Assembly: GCA_963971305.1 (NCBI GenBank)
Contig: OZ020306.1
Span: 74,168,022 to 74,232,021, forward strand
Direction of reading: 5' to 3'
DNA from: Arcuatula senhousia
Lineage: Eukaryota; Mollusca; Bivalvia; Mytilida; Mytilidae
Length of the DNA stretch: 64,000 nt
In this document: in pieces, positions 9,700 to 24,700 of the stretch
Layout: each line of letters starts with the position of its first letter
How positions within the stretch are numbered: position 1 is the first letter of the stretch
The notes under the pieces: model-generated
Told to the model about the DNA's origin: nothing
The model's database searches: none
Seen by the model: only the letters and a program-made list of their open reading frames with translations
Position numbers and translations under genes: made by a program

Positions 9700-12600
9700 T
9701 AATTAGGGGTAACCCTTATCTGCACATTCCGCCAACGGTAAACCGTCTTGGTTGCGTATGAATAAAGGGTTAGTGTCAGGGTTAAGGGTTAGGGTTAGCC
9801 GGAACTTCTTTTTGAAAATTTTAATTACAAACTTTACATGCTAATATCTCAGTCATTTCTTAACCGATTTAAACGATCAAAATCGCGTTGGAAAGTATTT
9901 TTAATAAGCTTTTCAACTAAATGGAGCGGATGAGCATAGACGCTCGGATTGATTACAAAAAGAAAGAAAATAAAAATCTACTTACCCCAATCTTTTACAG
10001 AAACGGCCTTCGTCTTTCTTGTTTGTCATAATCGTCTTGTCTTGTAAATGTTCTGTAACAAAAAGGGGTAAAACGTATGAGTTATTTGCACATCCAACAC
10101 TTTCGCATGAAAAAATACGAAATTCAGGATCAATAGTTCAGGATCAATTTTGGACGAAAAGGACATTAAACCGCCCTTCGATCCCCACAAAGTCAATCGT
10201 GAATGGTTATGACAGGAAAAGGTAGTCAACAACAATATCTACGCTGTGTAAAAGTTTCATGAAGATCCATCGAGTGGTTTCAGAGTTGCGGTCGATAAGA
10301 GCTGTCCTTGGTCAACCATGGCTCATCTCCAACTTTAGCCTATAGAAGCCCCGATATCTATCTAAGCAATGTTAAACATGAATTTTACACATCTGTGTTA
10401 AGTCACAAAGATCGTGTAAAAGTTTCATAAAGATCCCACGACAGGTGTAGAAGTAATAGCAGCTTAAAAGGCTGTCATCATGTTTTGAAGTGACCACGTC
10501 ATTTCATATTCATTGTATCATTTTTGTGCGCAGGAATGCCAGTAACAAAAAGTATGCGCGTGGACTTGTTTTTTTTTTTTTTTTTTTTTTTTTTTTGAAT
10601 TAGCTACTGATTTTTTTTCTTCCTTTTGCCTTCTCTTTCCTTCTTTTTTTTCTCTTTGTCCCTTTTTTGTGTTCGTTTTTTTTTTCTCGGATTTTTTGCA
10701 CATATTCGTCGTGCGCCCCGCCTGTAAATAACTGGTTCACTGTCTCAGCTACACGTTTGTTTTCAGTCAGGCTATTGTTTTTTGATCAAACAGGCTTTGT
10801 ATTTGCGGTTTTTGTCGAATTCTGTCGCCAATTCGTTGGTATTTTTCCGATCTAGAAGCTACAAGGACCCGAATGGTAAAAAAATCGCCTACATTGAGAG
10901 GAAAATCTTGTTCCTAGAAAAAAATTCCAGTCTCGCTTGTGCTCAACCGACGTACAATCCCTTTACTGTGTCCGACAGATCACGATTTGTGCCGTTTAAC
11001 ACATTTTACAGAACCGGGCTACCTATCGCCGATCAAAAGTTATGATGCCTCAAACTTGCATCACTTTCAGGTCCGAGTCTAGACATTGTACAAGTTAGCA
11101 ATGTTCAATGAGGTAGGAAAAAGCTTACTTACCGTGTACATTTCTTTACCTAAACTAGGTCTGGAGAATGAACAATTAGCTTTACAATCATGGTTCAATT
11201 TTTAAAATCGGTCAATTTTCGAGACGATTGGAGCAAGGAAACAGGGCGAAATAAGCGAAACATGCACCACATAGGCTAAATTTTCCGCCCCTACCCACCT
11301 CTCCCCCTTTTCCTGTGGTTCTTCAAAATTTACCGTTCCTTTGTTTTGCACCCCATCCCCATATTTCATTTATCATCATCATTTCATGTTCATTGTATCA
11401 TTCTTTTCATGTTCATCGCCTGTAAATAACCTATATAGCGTTGCACGGGCGTAAAAACACCAACTCACTCACTTCTAAAATCGTATAGTGTTTTCCAACA
11501 AACAATGAAAAGTTCAGGATCAGGAACAAGTTCTGAAACACCAAAGAATAATTTAAAAAAAAAATCAGACAAAAATGTGTTTCAATGTAATGAGGCCCTA
11601 TTGTTGCACAGACAGGAAGTGCACATCTTTATCTACATTGTGTGAAAGTTTCATGAAGATCCCTTGAGTGGTTTTGCAGTAGCGGGCGATAGGAGCTGCT
11701 TTCCGTTAACCATTGCCCAACTCCATGTTTCGTTGCTGGAAACCCGGATACCACTGCGATCAAAGTTTAACATGGATTCTAGACATCTGTGATGTATCAC
11801 CAAGATTGTGTGAAAGTTTCATTAAGATCCACTGATTGGTATAGAAGAAATTGCAGATGGAGCCTTTGTCATTCGATCACATCATCATTGCCCCTACCCA
11901 CCACTCCCCCTTTTCCAGTGGTGTATCATCCCTTTCCTGTTCCTATTTTTTGTTTTTTGTTCCTATGTGTATTTTGTTCTTTTCAACTTTCGATAACTTA
12001 CGGGAAGACCTACAATTAATTGGCGGTTGGTACATGTAGTTGGGTGATCGGTTTATTCTTGAAATATGGGTTTTGAAGCTTGTAGAATTGAACTTTTTTG
12101 TCACTTTTGACGAGTCACTGCTTTCTCTTGCCTTGTAACAGGAGCGTAAAAATGGTCAAATCTATAGTCTATTCAGAGTAGAGTTCAGGGAAACCATGAC
12201 ATTTGAGATTGTTCATAATGAACTCAATGCATTGAAGTTGAAAAATCGTTTTTTTCGTCATTTCGCATGATACACCTAACTTGAGAACGACACAAGATAG
12301 AGACTTGCAGTTTTTTGCATCGGGTTGCCCGTTAAAAAGTACTGCCCCTACGGGGCTGATTTTTCAATTTCGTGACGATAAGAGTACGGGAACATGCCCA
12401 AATGAGCACAAATTGATATCTGCAAAGTGGTCAACATGGTAACCGTAACCCCAACCCTCCCAAAAATATTTTTTTCGAGTTTTTCATCCAAAAACTTAAT
12501 ACGAATCACTCATCGGTTTTCTTCCCTGACCTCCCTGTTTCTTGATAAAAAATTCTGTAAAAAAATACGCGAAAAACACACTTTTTAAGAAAAAAGGGTT

Positions 12601-12720
12601 AGGGTTAGGGTTAAGGGTTAGGGTTAGGGTCGGGGTTAGGGTTAGGGTCAGTTTTAGGGTCAGGGTTAGGGTTAGGGTTAAGGGTTAGGGTTAAGGGTTA
12701 GGGTTAGGGTTAGGGTTAGG
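9700..12720 (+). repeat. main unit, copy 4 (subfamily A)
   Basis: Period 3021 bp, T28 run at 10569-10596, tract 12596-12720 with TAGGGTC. No other difference was noticed from copy 3 apart from CTTG before the T run. Confidence 0.97.
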
Positions 12721-15700
12721 TAATTAGGGGTAACCCTTATCTGCACATTCCGCCAACGGTAAACCGTCTTGGTTGCGTATGAATAAAGGGTTAGTGTCAG
12801 GGTTAAGGGTTAGGGTTAGCCGGAACTTCTTTTTGAAAATTTTAATTACAAACTTTACATGCTAATATCTCAGTCATTTCTTAACCGATTTAAACGATCA
12901 AAATCGCGTTGGAAAGTATTTTTAATAAGCTTTTCAACTAAATGGAGCGGATGAGCATAGACGCTCGGATTGATTACAAAAAGAAAGAAAATAAAAATCT
13001 ACTTACCCCAATCTTTTACAGAAACGGCCTTCGTCTTTCTTGTTTGTCATAATCGTCTTGTCTTGTAAATGTTCTGTAACAAAAAGGGGTAAAACGTATG
13101 AGTTATTTGCACATCCAACACTTTCGCATGAAAAAATACGAAATTCAGGATCAATAGTTCAGGATCAATTTTGGACGAAAAGGACATTAAACCGCCCTTC
13201 GATCCCCACAAAGTCAATCGTGAATGGTTATGACAGGAAAAGGTAGTCAACAACAATATCTACGCTGTGTAAAAGTTTCATGAAGATCCATCGAGTGGTT
13301 TCAGAGTTGCGGTCGATAAGAGCTGTCCTTGGTCAACCATGGCTCATCTCCAACTTTAGCCTATAGAAGCCCCGATATCTATCTAAGCAATGTTAAACAT
13401 GAATTTTACACATCTGTGTTAAGTCACAAAGATCGTGTAAAAGTTTCATAAAGATCCCACGACAGGTGTAGAAGTAATAGCAGCTTAAAAGGCTGTCATC
13501 ATGTTTTGAAGTGACCACGTCATTTCATATTCATTGTATCATTTTTGTGCGCAGGAATGCCAGTAACAAAAAGTATGCGCGTGGACTTGTTTTTTTTTTT
13601 TTTTTTTTTTTTTTGAATTAGCTACTGATTTTTTTTCTTCCTTTTGCCTTCTCTTTCCTTCTTTTTTTTCTCTTTGTCCCTTTTTTGTGTTCGTTTTTTT
13701 TTTCTCGGATTTTTTGCACATATTCGTCGTGCGCCCCGCCTGTAAATAACTGGTTCACTGTCTCAGCTACACGTTTGTTTTCAGTCAGGCTATTGTTTTT
13801 TGATCAAACAGGCTTTGTATTTGCGGTTTTTGTCGAATTCTGTCGCCAATTCGTTGGTATTTTTCCGATCTAGAAGCTACAAGGACCCGAATGGTAAAAA
13901 AATCGCCTACATTGAGAGGAAAATCTTGTTCCTAGAAAAAAATTCCAGTCTCGCTTGTGCTCAACCGACGTACAATCCCTTTACTGTGTCCGACAGATCA
14001 CGATTTGTGCCGTTTAACACATTTTACAGAACCGGGCTACCTATCGCCGATCAAAAGTTATGATGCCTCAAACTTGCATCACTTTCAGGTCCGAGTCTAG
14101 ACATTGTACAAGTTAGCAATGTTCAATGAGGTAGGAAAAAGCTTACTTACCGTGTACATTTCTTTACCTAAACTAGGTCTGGAGAATGAACAATTAGCTT
14201 TACAATCATGGTTCAATTTTTAAAATCGGTCAATTTTCGAGACGATTGGAGCAAGGAAACAGGGCGAAATAAGCGAAACATGCACCACATAGGCTAAATT
14301 TTCCGCCCCTACCCACCTCTCCCCCTTTTCCTGTGGTTCTTCAAAATTTACCGTTCCTTTGTTTTGCACCCCATCCCCATATTTCATTTATCATCATCAT
14401 TTCATGTTCATTGTATCATTCTTTTCATGTTCATCGCCTGTAAATAACCTATATAGCGTTGCACGGGCGTAAAAACACCAACTCACTCACTTCTAAAATC
14501 GTATAGTGTTTTCCAACAAACAATGAAAAGTTCAGGATCAGGAACAAGTTCTGAAACACCAAAGAATAATTTAAAAAAAAAATCAGACAAAAATGTGTTT
14601 CAATGTAATGAGGCCCTATTGTTGCACAGACAGGAAGTGCACATCTTTATCTACATTGTGTGAAAGTTTCATGAAGATCCCTTGAGTGGTTTTGCAGTAG
14701 CGGGCGATAGGAGCTGCTTTCCGTTAACCATTGCCCAACTCCATGTTTCGTTGCTGGAAACCCGGATACCACTGCGATCAAAGTTTAACATGGATTCTAG
14801 ACATCTGTGATGTATCACCAAGATTGTGTGAAAGTTTCATTAAGATCCACTGATTGGTATAGAAGAAATTGCAGATGGAGCCTTTGTCATTCGATCACAT
14901 CATCATTGCCCCTACCCACCACTCCCCCTTTTCCAGTGGTGTATCATCCCTTTCCTGTTCCTATTTTTTGTTTTTTGTTCCTATGTGTATTTTGTTCTTT
15001 TCAACTTTCGATAACTTACGGGAAGACCTACAATTAATTGGCGGTTGGTACATGTAGTTGGGTGATCGGTTTATTCTTGAAATATGGGTTTTGAAGCTTG
15101 TAGAATTGAACTTTTTTGTCACTTTTGACGAGTCACTGCTTTCTCTTGCCTTGTAACAGGAGCGTAAAAATGGTCAAATCTATAGTCTATTCAGAGTAGA
15201 GTTCAGGGAAACCATGACATTTGAGATTGTTCATAATGAACTCAATGCATTGAAGTTGAAAAATCGTTTTTTTCGTCATTTCGCATGATACACCTAACTT
15301 GAGAACGACACAAGATAGAGACTTGCAGTTTTTTGCATCGGGTTGCCCGTTAAAAAGTACTGCCCCTACGGGGCTGATTTTTCAATTTCGTGACGATAAG
15401 AGTACGGGAACATGCCCAAATGAGCACAAATTGATATCTGCAAAGTGGTCAACATGGTAACCGTAACCCCAACCCTCCCAAAAATATTTTTTTCGAGTTT
15501 TTCATCCAAAAACTTAATACGAATCACTCATCGGTTTTCTTCCCTGACCTCCCTGTTTCTTGATAAAAAATTCTGTAAAAAAATACGCGAAAAACACACT
15601 TTTTAAGAAAAAAGGGTTAGGGTTAGGGTTAAGGGTTAGGGTTAGGGTCGGGGTTAGGGTTAGGGTCAGTTTTAGGGTCAGGGTTAGGGTTAGGGTTAAG

Positions 15701-15738
15701 GGTTAGGGTTAAGGGTTAGGGTTAGGGTTAGGGTTAGG
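12721..15738 (+). repeat. main unit, copy 5 (subfamily A)
   Basis: Period 3018 bp. The length difference from copy 4 is explained by the T run (T25 at 13590-13614). The tract is 15614-15738. Confidence 0.97.
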
Positions 15739-18700
15739 TAATTAGGGGTAACCCTTATCTGCACATTCCGCCAACGGTAAACCGTCTTGGTTGCGTATGA
15801 ATAAAGGGTTAGTGTCAGGGTTAAGGGTTAGGGTTAGCCGGAACTTCTTTTTGAAAATTTTAATTACAAACTTTACATGCTAATATCTCAGTCATTTCTT
15901 AACCGATTTAAACGATCAAAATCGCGTTGGAAAGTATTTTTAATAAGCTTTTCAACTAAATGGAGCGGATGAGCATAGACGCTCGGATTGATTACAAAAA
16001 GAAAGAAAATAAAAATCTACTTACCCCAATCTTTTACAGAAACGGCCTTCGTCTTTCTTGTTTGTCATAATCGTCTTGTCTTGTAAATGTTCTGTAACAA
16101 AAAGGGGTAAAACGTATGAGTTATTTGCACATCCAACACTTTCGCATGAAAAAATACGAAATTCAGGATCAATAGTTCAGGATCAATTTTGGACGAAAAG
16201 GACATTAAACCGCCCTTCGATCCCCACAAAGTCAATCGTGAATGGTTATGACAGGAAAAGGTAGTCAACAACAATATCTACGCTGTGTAAAAGTTTCATG
16301 AAGATCCATCGAGTGGTTTCAGAGTTGCGGTCGATAAGAGCTGTCCTTGGTCAACCATGGCTCATCTCCAACTTTAGCCTATAGAAGCCCCGATATCTAT
16401 CTAAGCAATGTTAAACATGAATTTTACACATCTGTGTTAAGTCACAAAGATCGTGTAAAAGTTTCATAAAGATCCCACGACAGGTGTAGAAGTAATAGCA
16501 GCTTAAAAGGCTGTCATCATGTTTTGAAGTGACCACGTCATTTCATATTCATTGTATCATTTTTGTGCGCAGGAATGCCAGTAACAAAAAGTATGCGCGT
16601 GGACTTGTTTTTTTTTTTTTTTTTTTTTTTTTGAATTAGCTACTGATTTTTTTTCTTCCTTTTGCCTTCTCTTTCCTTCTTTTTTTTCTCTTTGTCCCTT
16701 TTTTGTGTTCGTTTTTTTTTTCTCGGATTTTTTGCACATATTCGTCGTGCGCCCCGCCTGTAAATAACTGGTTCACTGTCTCAGCTACACGTTTGTTTTC
16801 AGTCAGGCTATTGTTTTTTGATCAAACAGGCTTTGTATTTGCGGTTTTTGTCGAATTCTGTCGCCAATTCGTTGGTATTTTTCCGATCTAGAAGCTACAA
16901 GGACCCGAATGGTAAAAAAATCGCCTACATTGAGAGGAAAATCTTGTTCCTAGAAAAAAATTCCAGTCTCGCTTGTGCTCAACCGACGTACAATCCCTTT
17001 ACTGTGTCCGACAGATCACGATTTGTGCCGTTTAACACATTTTACAGAACCGGGCTACCTATCGCCGATCAAAAGTTATGATGCCTCAAACTTGCATCAC
17101 TTTCAGGTCCGAGTCTAGACATTGTACAAGTTAGCAATGTTCAATGAGGTAGGAAAAAGCTTACTTACCGTGTACATTTCTTTACCTAAACTAGGTCTGG
17201 AGAATGAACAATTAGCTTTACAATCATGGTTCAATTTTTAAAATCGGTCAATTTTCGAGACGATTGGAGCAAGGAAACAGGGCGAAATAAGCGAAACATG
17301 CACCACATAGGCTAAATTTTCCGCCCCTACCCACCTCTCCCCCTTTTCCTGTGGTTCTTCAAAATTTACCGTTCCTTTGTTTTGCACCCCATCCCCATAT
17401 TTCATTTATCATCATCATTTCATGTTCATTGTATCATTCTTTTCATGTTCATCGCCTGTAAATAACCTATATAGCGTTGCACGGGCGTAAAAACACCAAC
17501 TCACTCACTTCTAAAATCGTATAGTGTTTTCCAACAAACAATGAAAAGTTCAGGATCAGGAACAAGTTCTGAAACACCAAAGAATAATTTAAAAAAAAAA
17601 TCAGACAAAAATGTGTTTCAATGTAATGAGGCCCTATTGTTGCACAGACAGGAAGTGCACATCTTTATCTACATTGTGTGAAAGTTTCATGAAGATCCCT
17701 TGAGTGGTTTTGCAGTAGCGGGCGATAGGAGCTGCTTTCCGTTAACCATTGCCCAACTCCATGTTTCGTTGCTGGAAACCCGGATACCACTGCGATCAAA
17801 GTTTAACATGGATTCTAGACATCTGTGATGTATCACCAAGATTGTGTGAAAGTTTCATTAAGATCCACTGATTGGTATAGAAGAAATTGCAGATGGAGCC
17901 TTTGTCATTCGATCACATCATCATTGCCCCTACCCACCACTCCCCCTTTTCCAGTGGTGTATCATCCCTTTCCTGTTCCTATTTTTTGTTTTTTGTTCCT
18001 ATGTGTATTTTGTTCTTTTCAACTTTCGATAACTTACGGGAAGACCTACAATTAATTGGCGGTTGGTACATGTAGTTGGGTGATCGGTTTATTCTTGAAA
18101 TATGGGTTTTGAAGCTTGTAGAATTGAACTTTTTTGTCACTTTTGACGAGTCACTGCTTTCTCTTGCCTTGTAACAGGAGCGTAAAAATGGTCAAATCTA
18201 TAGTCTATTCAGAGTAGAGTTCAGGGAAACCATGACATTTGAGATTGTTCATAATGAACTCAATGCATTGAAGTTGAAAAATCGTTTTTTTCGTCATTTC
18301 GCATGATACACCTAACTTGAGAACGACACAAGATAGAGACTTGCAGTTTTTTGCATCGGGTTGCCCGTTAAAAAGTACTGCCCCTACGGGGCTGATTTTT
18401 CAATTTCGTGACGATAAGAGTACGGGAACATGCCCAAATGAGCACAAATTGATATCTGCAAAGTGGTCAACATGGTAACCGTAACCCCAACCCTCCCAAA
18501 AATATTTTTTTCGAGTTTTTCATCCAAAAACTTAATACGAATCACTCATCGGTTTTCTTCCCTGACCTCCCTGTTTCTTGATAAAAAATTCTGTAAAAAA
18601 ATACGCGAAAAACACACTTTTTAAGAAAAAAGGGTTAGGGTTAGGGTTAAGGGTTAGGGTTAGGGTCGGGGTTAGGGTTAGGGTCAGTTTTATGGTCAGG

Positions 18701-18756
18701 GTTAGGGTTAGGGTTAAGGGTTAGGGTTAAGGGTTAGGGTTAGGGTTAGGGTTAGG
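15739..18756 (+). repeat. main unit, copy 6 (subfamily A)
   Basis: Period 3018 bp, T25 at 16608-16632 like copy 5. The tract (18632-18756) has TATGGTC, as otherwise seen only after copy 1 within subfamily A. Confidence 0.97.
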
Positions 18757-21700
18757 TAATTAGGGGTAACCCTTATCTGCACATTCCGCCAACGGTAAAC
18801 CGTCTTGGTTGCGTATGAATAAAGGGTTAGTGTCAGGGTTAAGGGTTAGGGTTAGCCGGAACTTCTTTTTGAAAATTTTAATTACAAACTTTACATGCTA
18901 ATATCTCAGTCATTTCTTAACCGATTTAAACGATCAAAATCGCGTTGGAAAGTATTTTTAATAAGCTTTTCAACTAAATGGAGCGGATGAGCATAGACGC
19001 TCAGATTGATTACAAAAAGAAAGAAAATAAAAATCTACTTACCCCAATCTTTTACAGAAACGGCCTTCGTCTTTCTTGTTTGTCATAATCGTCTTGTCTT
19101 GTAAATGTTCTGTAACAAAAAGGGGTAAAACGTATGAGTTATTTGCACATCCAACACTTTCGCATGAAAAAATACGAAATTCAGGATCAATAGTTCAGGA
19201 TCAATTTTGGACGAAAAGGACATTAAACCGCCCTTCGATCCCCACAAAGTCAATCGTGAATGGTTATGACAGGAAAAGGTAGTCAACAACAATATCTACG
19301 CTGTGTAAAAGTTTCATGAAGATCCATCGAGTGGTTTCAGAGTTGCGGTCGATAAGAGCTGTCCTTGGTCAACCATGGCTCATCTCCAACTTTAGCCTAT
19401 AGAAGCCCCGATATCTATCTAAGCAATGTTAAACATGAATTTTACACATCTGTGTTAAGTCACAAAGATCGTGTAAAAGTTTCATAAAGATCCCACGACA
19501 GGTGTAGAAGTAATAGCAGCTTAAAAGGCTGTCATCATGTTTTGAAGTGACCACGTCATTTCATATTCATTGTATCATTTTTGTGCGCAGGAATGCCAGT
19601 AACAAAAAGTATGCGCGTGGACTTGGTTTTTTTTTTTTTTTTTTTTTTTTTTTTGAATTAGCTACTGATTTTTTTTCTTCCTTTTGCCTTCTCTTTCCTT
19701 CTTTTTTTTCTCTTTGTCCCTTTTTTGTGTTCGTTTTTTTTTTCTCGGATTTTTTGCACATATTCGTCGTGCGCCCCGCCTGTAAATAACTGGTTCACTG
19801 TCTCAGCTACACGTTTGTTTTCAGTCAGGCTATTGTTTTTTGATCAAACAGGCTTTGTATTTGCGGTTTTTGTCGAATTCTGTCGCCAATTCGTTGGTAT
19901 TTTTCCGATCTAGAAGCTACAAGGACCCGAATGGTAAAAAAATCGCCTACATTGAGAGGAAAATCTTGTTCCTAGAAAAAAATTCCAGTCTCGCTTGTGC
20001 TCAACCGACGTACAATCCCTTTACTGTGTCCGACAGATCACGATTTGTGCCGTTTAACACATTTTACAGAACCGGGCTACCTATCGCCGATCAAAAGTTA
20101 TGATGCCTCAAACTTGCATCACTTTCAGGTCCGAGTCTAGACATTGTACAAGTTAGCAATGTTCAATGAGGTAGGAAAAAGCTTACTTACCGTGTACATT
20201 TCTTTACCTAAACTAGGTCTGGAGAATGAACAATTAGCTTTACAATCATGGTTCAATTTTTAAAATCGGTCAATTTTCGAGACGATTGGAGCAAGGAAAC
20301 AGGGCGAAATAAGCGAAACATGCACCACATAGGCTAAATTTTCCGCCCCTACCCACCTCTCCCCCTTTTCCTGTGGTTCTTCAAAATTTACCGTTCCTTT
20401 GTTTTGCACCCCATCCCCATATTTCATTTATCATCATCATTTCATGTTCATTGTATCATTCTTTTCATGTTCATCGCCTGTAAATAACCTATATAGCGTT
20501 GCACGGGCGTAAAAACACCAACTCACTCACTTCTAAAATCGTATAGTGTTTTCCAACAAACAATGAAAAGTTCAGGATCAGGAACAAGTTCTGAAACACC
20601 AAAGAATAATTTAAAAAAAAAATCAGACAAAAATGTGTTTCAATGTAATGAGGCCCTATTGTTGCACAGACAGGAAGTGCACATCTTTATCTACATTGTG
20701 TGAAAGTTTCATGAAGATCCCTTGAGTGGTTTTGCAGTAGCGGGCGATAGGAGCTGCTTTCCGTTAACCATTGCCCAACTCCATGTTTCGTTGCTGGAAA
20801 CCCGGATACCACTGCGATCAAAGTTTAACATGGATTCTAGACATCTGTGATGTATCACCAAGATTGTGTGAAAGTTTCATTAAGATCCACTGATTGGTAT
20901 AGAAGAAATTGCAGATGGAGCCTTTGTCATTCGATCACATCATCATTGCCCCTACCCACCACTCCCCCTTTTCCAGTGGTGTATCATCCCTTTCCTGTTC
21001 CTATTTTTTGTTTTTTGTTCCTATGTGTATTTTGTTCTTTTCAACTTTCGATAACTTACGGGAAGACCTACAATTAATTGGCGGTTGGTACATGTAGTTG
21101 GGTGATCGGTTTATTCTTGAAATATGGGTTTTGAAGCTTGTAGAATTGAACTTTTTTGTCACTTTTGACGAGTCACTGCTTTCTCTTGCCTTGTAACAGG
21201 AGCGTAAAAATGGTCAAATCTATAGTCTATTCAGAGTAGAGTTCAGGGAAACCATGACATTTGAGATTGTTCATAATGAACTCAATGCATTGAAGTTGAA
21301 AAATCGTTTTTTTCGTCATTTCGCATGATACACCTAACTTGAGAACGACACAAGATAGAGACTTGCAGTTTTTTGCATCGGGTTGCCCGTTAAAAAGTAC
21401 TGCCCCTACGGGGCTGATTTTTCAATTTCGTGACGATAAGAGTACGGGAACATGCCCAAATGAGCACAAATTGATATCTGCAAAGTGGTCAACATGGTAA
21501 CCGTAACCCCAACCCTCCCAAAAATATTTTTTTCGAGTTTTTCATCCAAAAACTTAATACGAATCACTCATCGGTTTTCTTCCCTGACCTCCCTGTTTCT
21601 TGATAAAAAATTCTGTAAAAAAATACGCGAAAAACACACTTTTTAAGAAAAAAGGGTTAGGGTTAGGGTTAAGGGTTAGGGTTAGGGTCGGGGTTAGGGT

Positions 21701-21778
21701 TAGGGTCAGTTTTAGGGTCAGGGTTAGGGTTAGGGTTAAGGGTTAGGGTTAAGGGTTAGGGTTAGGGTTAGGGTTAGG
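18757..21778 (+). repeat. main unit, copy 7 (subfamily A, mosaic)
   Basis: Period 3022 bp. It starts with the CTCAGATTG variant of copy 2 (19001-19009) but then carries CTTGG plus T28 (19627-19654) as in copy 3. The copy is a mosaic of two older neighbours. The tract is 21654-21778. Confidence 0.97.
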
Positions 21779-24700
21779 TAATTAGGGGTAACCCTTATCT
21801 GCACATTCCGCCAACGGTAAACCGTCTTGGTTGCGTATGAATAAAGGGTTAGTGTCAGGGTTAAGGGTTAGGGTTAGCCGGAACTTCTTTTTGAAAATTT
21901 TAATTACAAACTTTACATGCTAATATCTCAGTCATTTCTTAACCGATTTAAACGATCAAAATCGCGTTGGAAAGTATTTTTAATAAGCTTTTCAACTAAA
22001 TGGAGCGGATGAGCATAGACGCTCGGATTGATTACAAAAAGAAAGAAAATAAAAATCTACTTACCCCAATCTTTTACAGAAACGGCCTTCGTCTTTCTTG
22101 TTTGTCATAATCGTCTTGTCTTGTAAATGTTCTGTAACAAAAAGGGGTAAAACGTATGAGTTATTTGCACATCCAACACTTTCGCATGAAAAAATACGAA
22201 ATTCAGGATCAATAGTTCAGGATCAATTTTGGACGAAAAGGACATTAAACCGCCCTTCGATCCCCACAAAGTCAATCGTGAATGGTTATGACAGGAAAAG
22301 GTAGTCAACAACAATATCTACGCTGTGTAAAAGTTTCATGAAGATCCATCGAGTGGTTTCAGAGTTGCGGTCGATAAGAGCTGTCCTTGGTCAACCATGG
22401 CTCATCTCCAACTTTAGCCTATAGAAGCCCCGATATCTATCTAAGCAATGTTAAACATGAATTTTACACATCTGTGTTAAGTCACAAAGATCGTGTAAAA
22501 GTTTCATAAAGATCCCACGACAGGTGTAGAAGTAATAGCAGCTTAAAAGGCTGTCATCATGTTTTGAAGTGACCACGTCATTTCATATTCATTGTATCAT
22601 TTTTGTGCGCAGGAATGCCAGTAACAAAAAGTATGCGCGTGGACTTGTTTTTTTTTTTTTTTTTTTTTTTTTTTTGAATTAGCTACTGATTTTTTTTCTT
22701 CCTTTTGCCTTCTCTTTCCTTCTTTTTTTTCTCTTTGTCCCTTTTTTGTGTTCGTTTTTTTTTTCTCGGATTTTTTGCACATATTCGTCGTGCGCCCCGC
22801 CTGTAAATAACTGGTTCACTGTCTCAGCTACACGTTTGTTTTCAGTCAGGCTATTGTTTTTTGATCAAACAGGCTTTGTATTTGCGGTTTTTGTCGAATT
22901 CTGTCGCCAATTCGTTGGTATTTTTCCGATCTAGAAGCTACAAGGACCCGAATGGTAAAAAAATCGCCTACATTGAGAGGAAAATCTTGTTCCTAGAAAA
23001 AAATTCCAGTCTCGCTTGTGCTCAACCGACGTACAATCCCTTTACTGTGTCCGACAGATCACGATTTGTGCCGTTTAACACATTTTACAGAACCGGGCTA
23101 CCTATCGCCGATCAAAAGTTATGATGCCTCAAACTTGCATCACTTTCAGGTCCGAGTCTAGACATTGTACAAGTTAGCAATGTTCAATGAGGTAGGAAAA
23201 AGCTTACTTACCGTGTACATTTCTTTACCTAAACTAGGTCTGGAGAATGAACAATTAGCTTTACAATCATGGTTCAATTTTTAAAATCGGTCAATTTTCG
23301 AGACGATTGGAGCAAGGAAACAGGGCGAAATAAGCGAAACATGCACCACATAGGCTAAATTTTCCGCCCCTACCCACCTCTCCCCCTTTTCCTGTGGTTC
23401 TTCAAAATTTACCGTTCCTTTGTTTTGCACCCCATCCCCATATTTCATTTATCATCATCATTTCATGTTCATTGTATCATTCTTTTCATGTTCATCGCCT
23501 GTAAATAACCTATATAGCGTTGCACGGGCGTAAAAACACCAACTCACTCACTTCTAAAATCGTATAGTGTTTTCCAACAAACAATGAAAAGTTCAGGATC
23601 AGGAACAAGTTCTGAAACACCAAAGAATAATTTAAAAAAAAAATCAGACAAAAATGTGTTTCAATGTAATGAGGCCCTATTGTTGCACAGACAGGAAGTG
23701 CACATCTTTATCTACATTGTGTGAAAGTTTCATGAAGATCCCTTGAGTGGTTTTGCAGTAGCGGGCGATAGGAGCTGCTTTCCGTTAACCATTGCCCAAC
23801 TCCATGTTTCGTTGCTGGAAACCCGGATACCACTGCGATCAAAGTTTAACATGGATTCTAGACATCTGTGATGTATCACCAAGATTGTGTGAAAGTTTCA
23901 TTAAGATCCACTGATTGGTATAGAAGAAATTGCAGATGGAGCCTTTGTCATTCGATCACATCATCATTGCCCCTACCCACCACTCCCCCTTTTCCAGTGG
24001 TGTATCATCCCTTTCCTGTTCCTATTTTTTGTTTTTTGTTCCTATGTGTATTTTGTTCTTTTCAACTTTCGATAACTTACGGGAAGACCTACAATTAATT
24101 GGCGGTTGGTACATGTAGTTGGGTGATCGGTTTATTCTTGAAATATGGGTTTTGAAGCTTGTAGAATTGAACTTTTTTGTCACTTTTGACGAGTCACTGC
24201 TTTCTCTTGCCTTGTAACAGGAGCGTAAAAATGGTCAAATCTATAGTCTATTCAGAGTAGAGTTCAGGGAAACCATGACATTTGAGATTGTTCATAATGA
24301 ACTCAATGCATTGAAGTTGAAAAATCGTTTTTTTCGTCATTTCGCATGATACACCTAACTTGAGAACGACACAAGATAGAGACTTGCAGTTTTTTGCATC
24401 GGGTTGCCCGTTAAAAAGTACTGCCCCTACGGGGCTGATTTTTCAATTTCGTGACGATAAGAGTACGGGAACATGCCCAAATGAGCACAAATTGATATCT
24501 GCAAAGTGGTCAACATGGTAACCGTAACCCCAACCCTCCCAAAAATATTTTTTTCGAGTTTTTCATCCAAAAACTTAATACGAATCACTCATCGGTTTTC
24601 TTCCCTGACCTCCCTGTTTCTTGATAAAAAATTCTGTAAAAAAATACGCGAAAAACACACTTTTTAAGAAAAAAGGGTTAGGGTTAGGGTTAAGGGTTAG

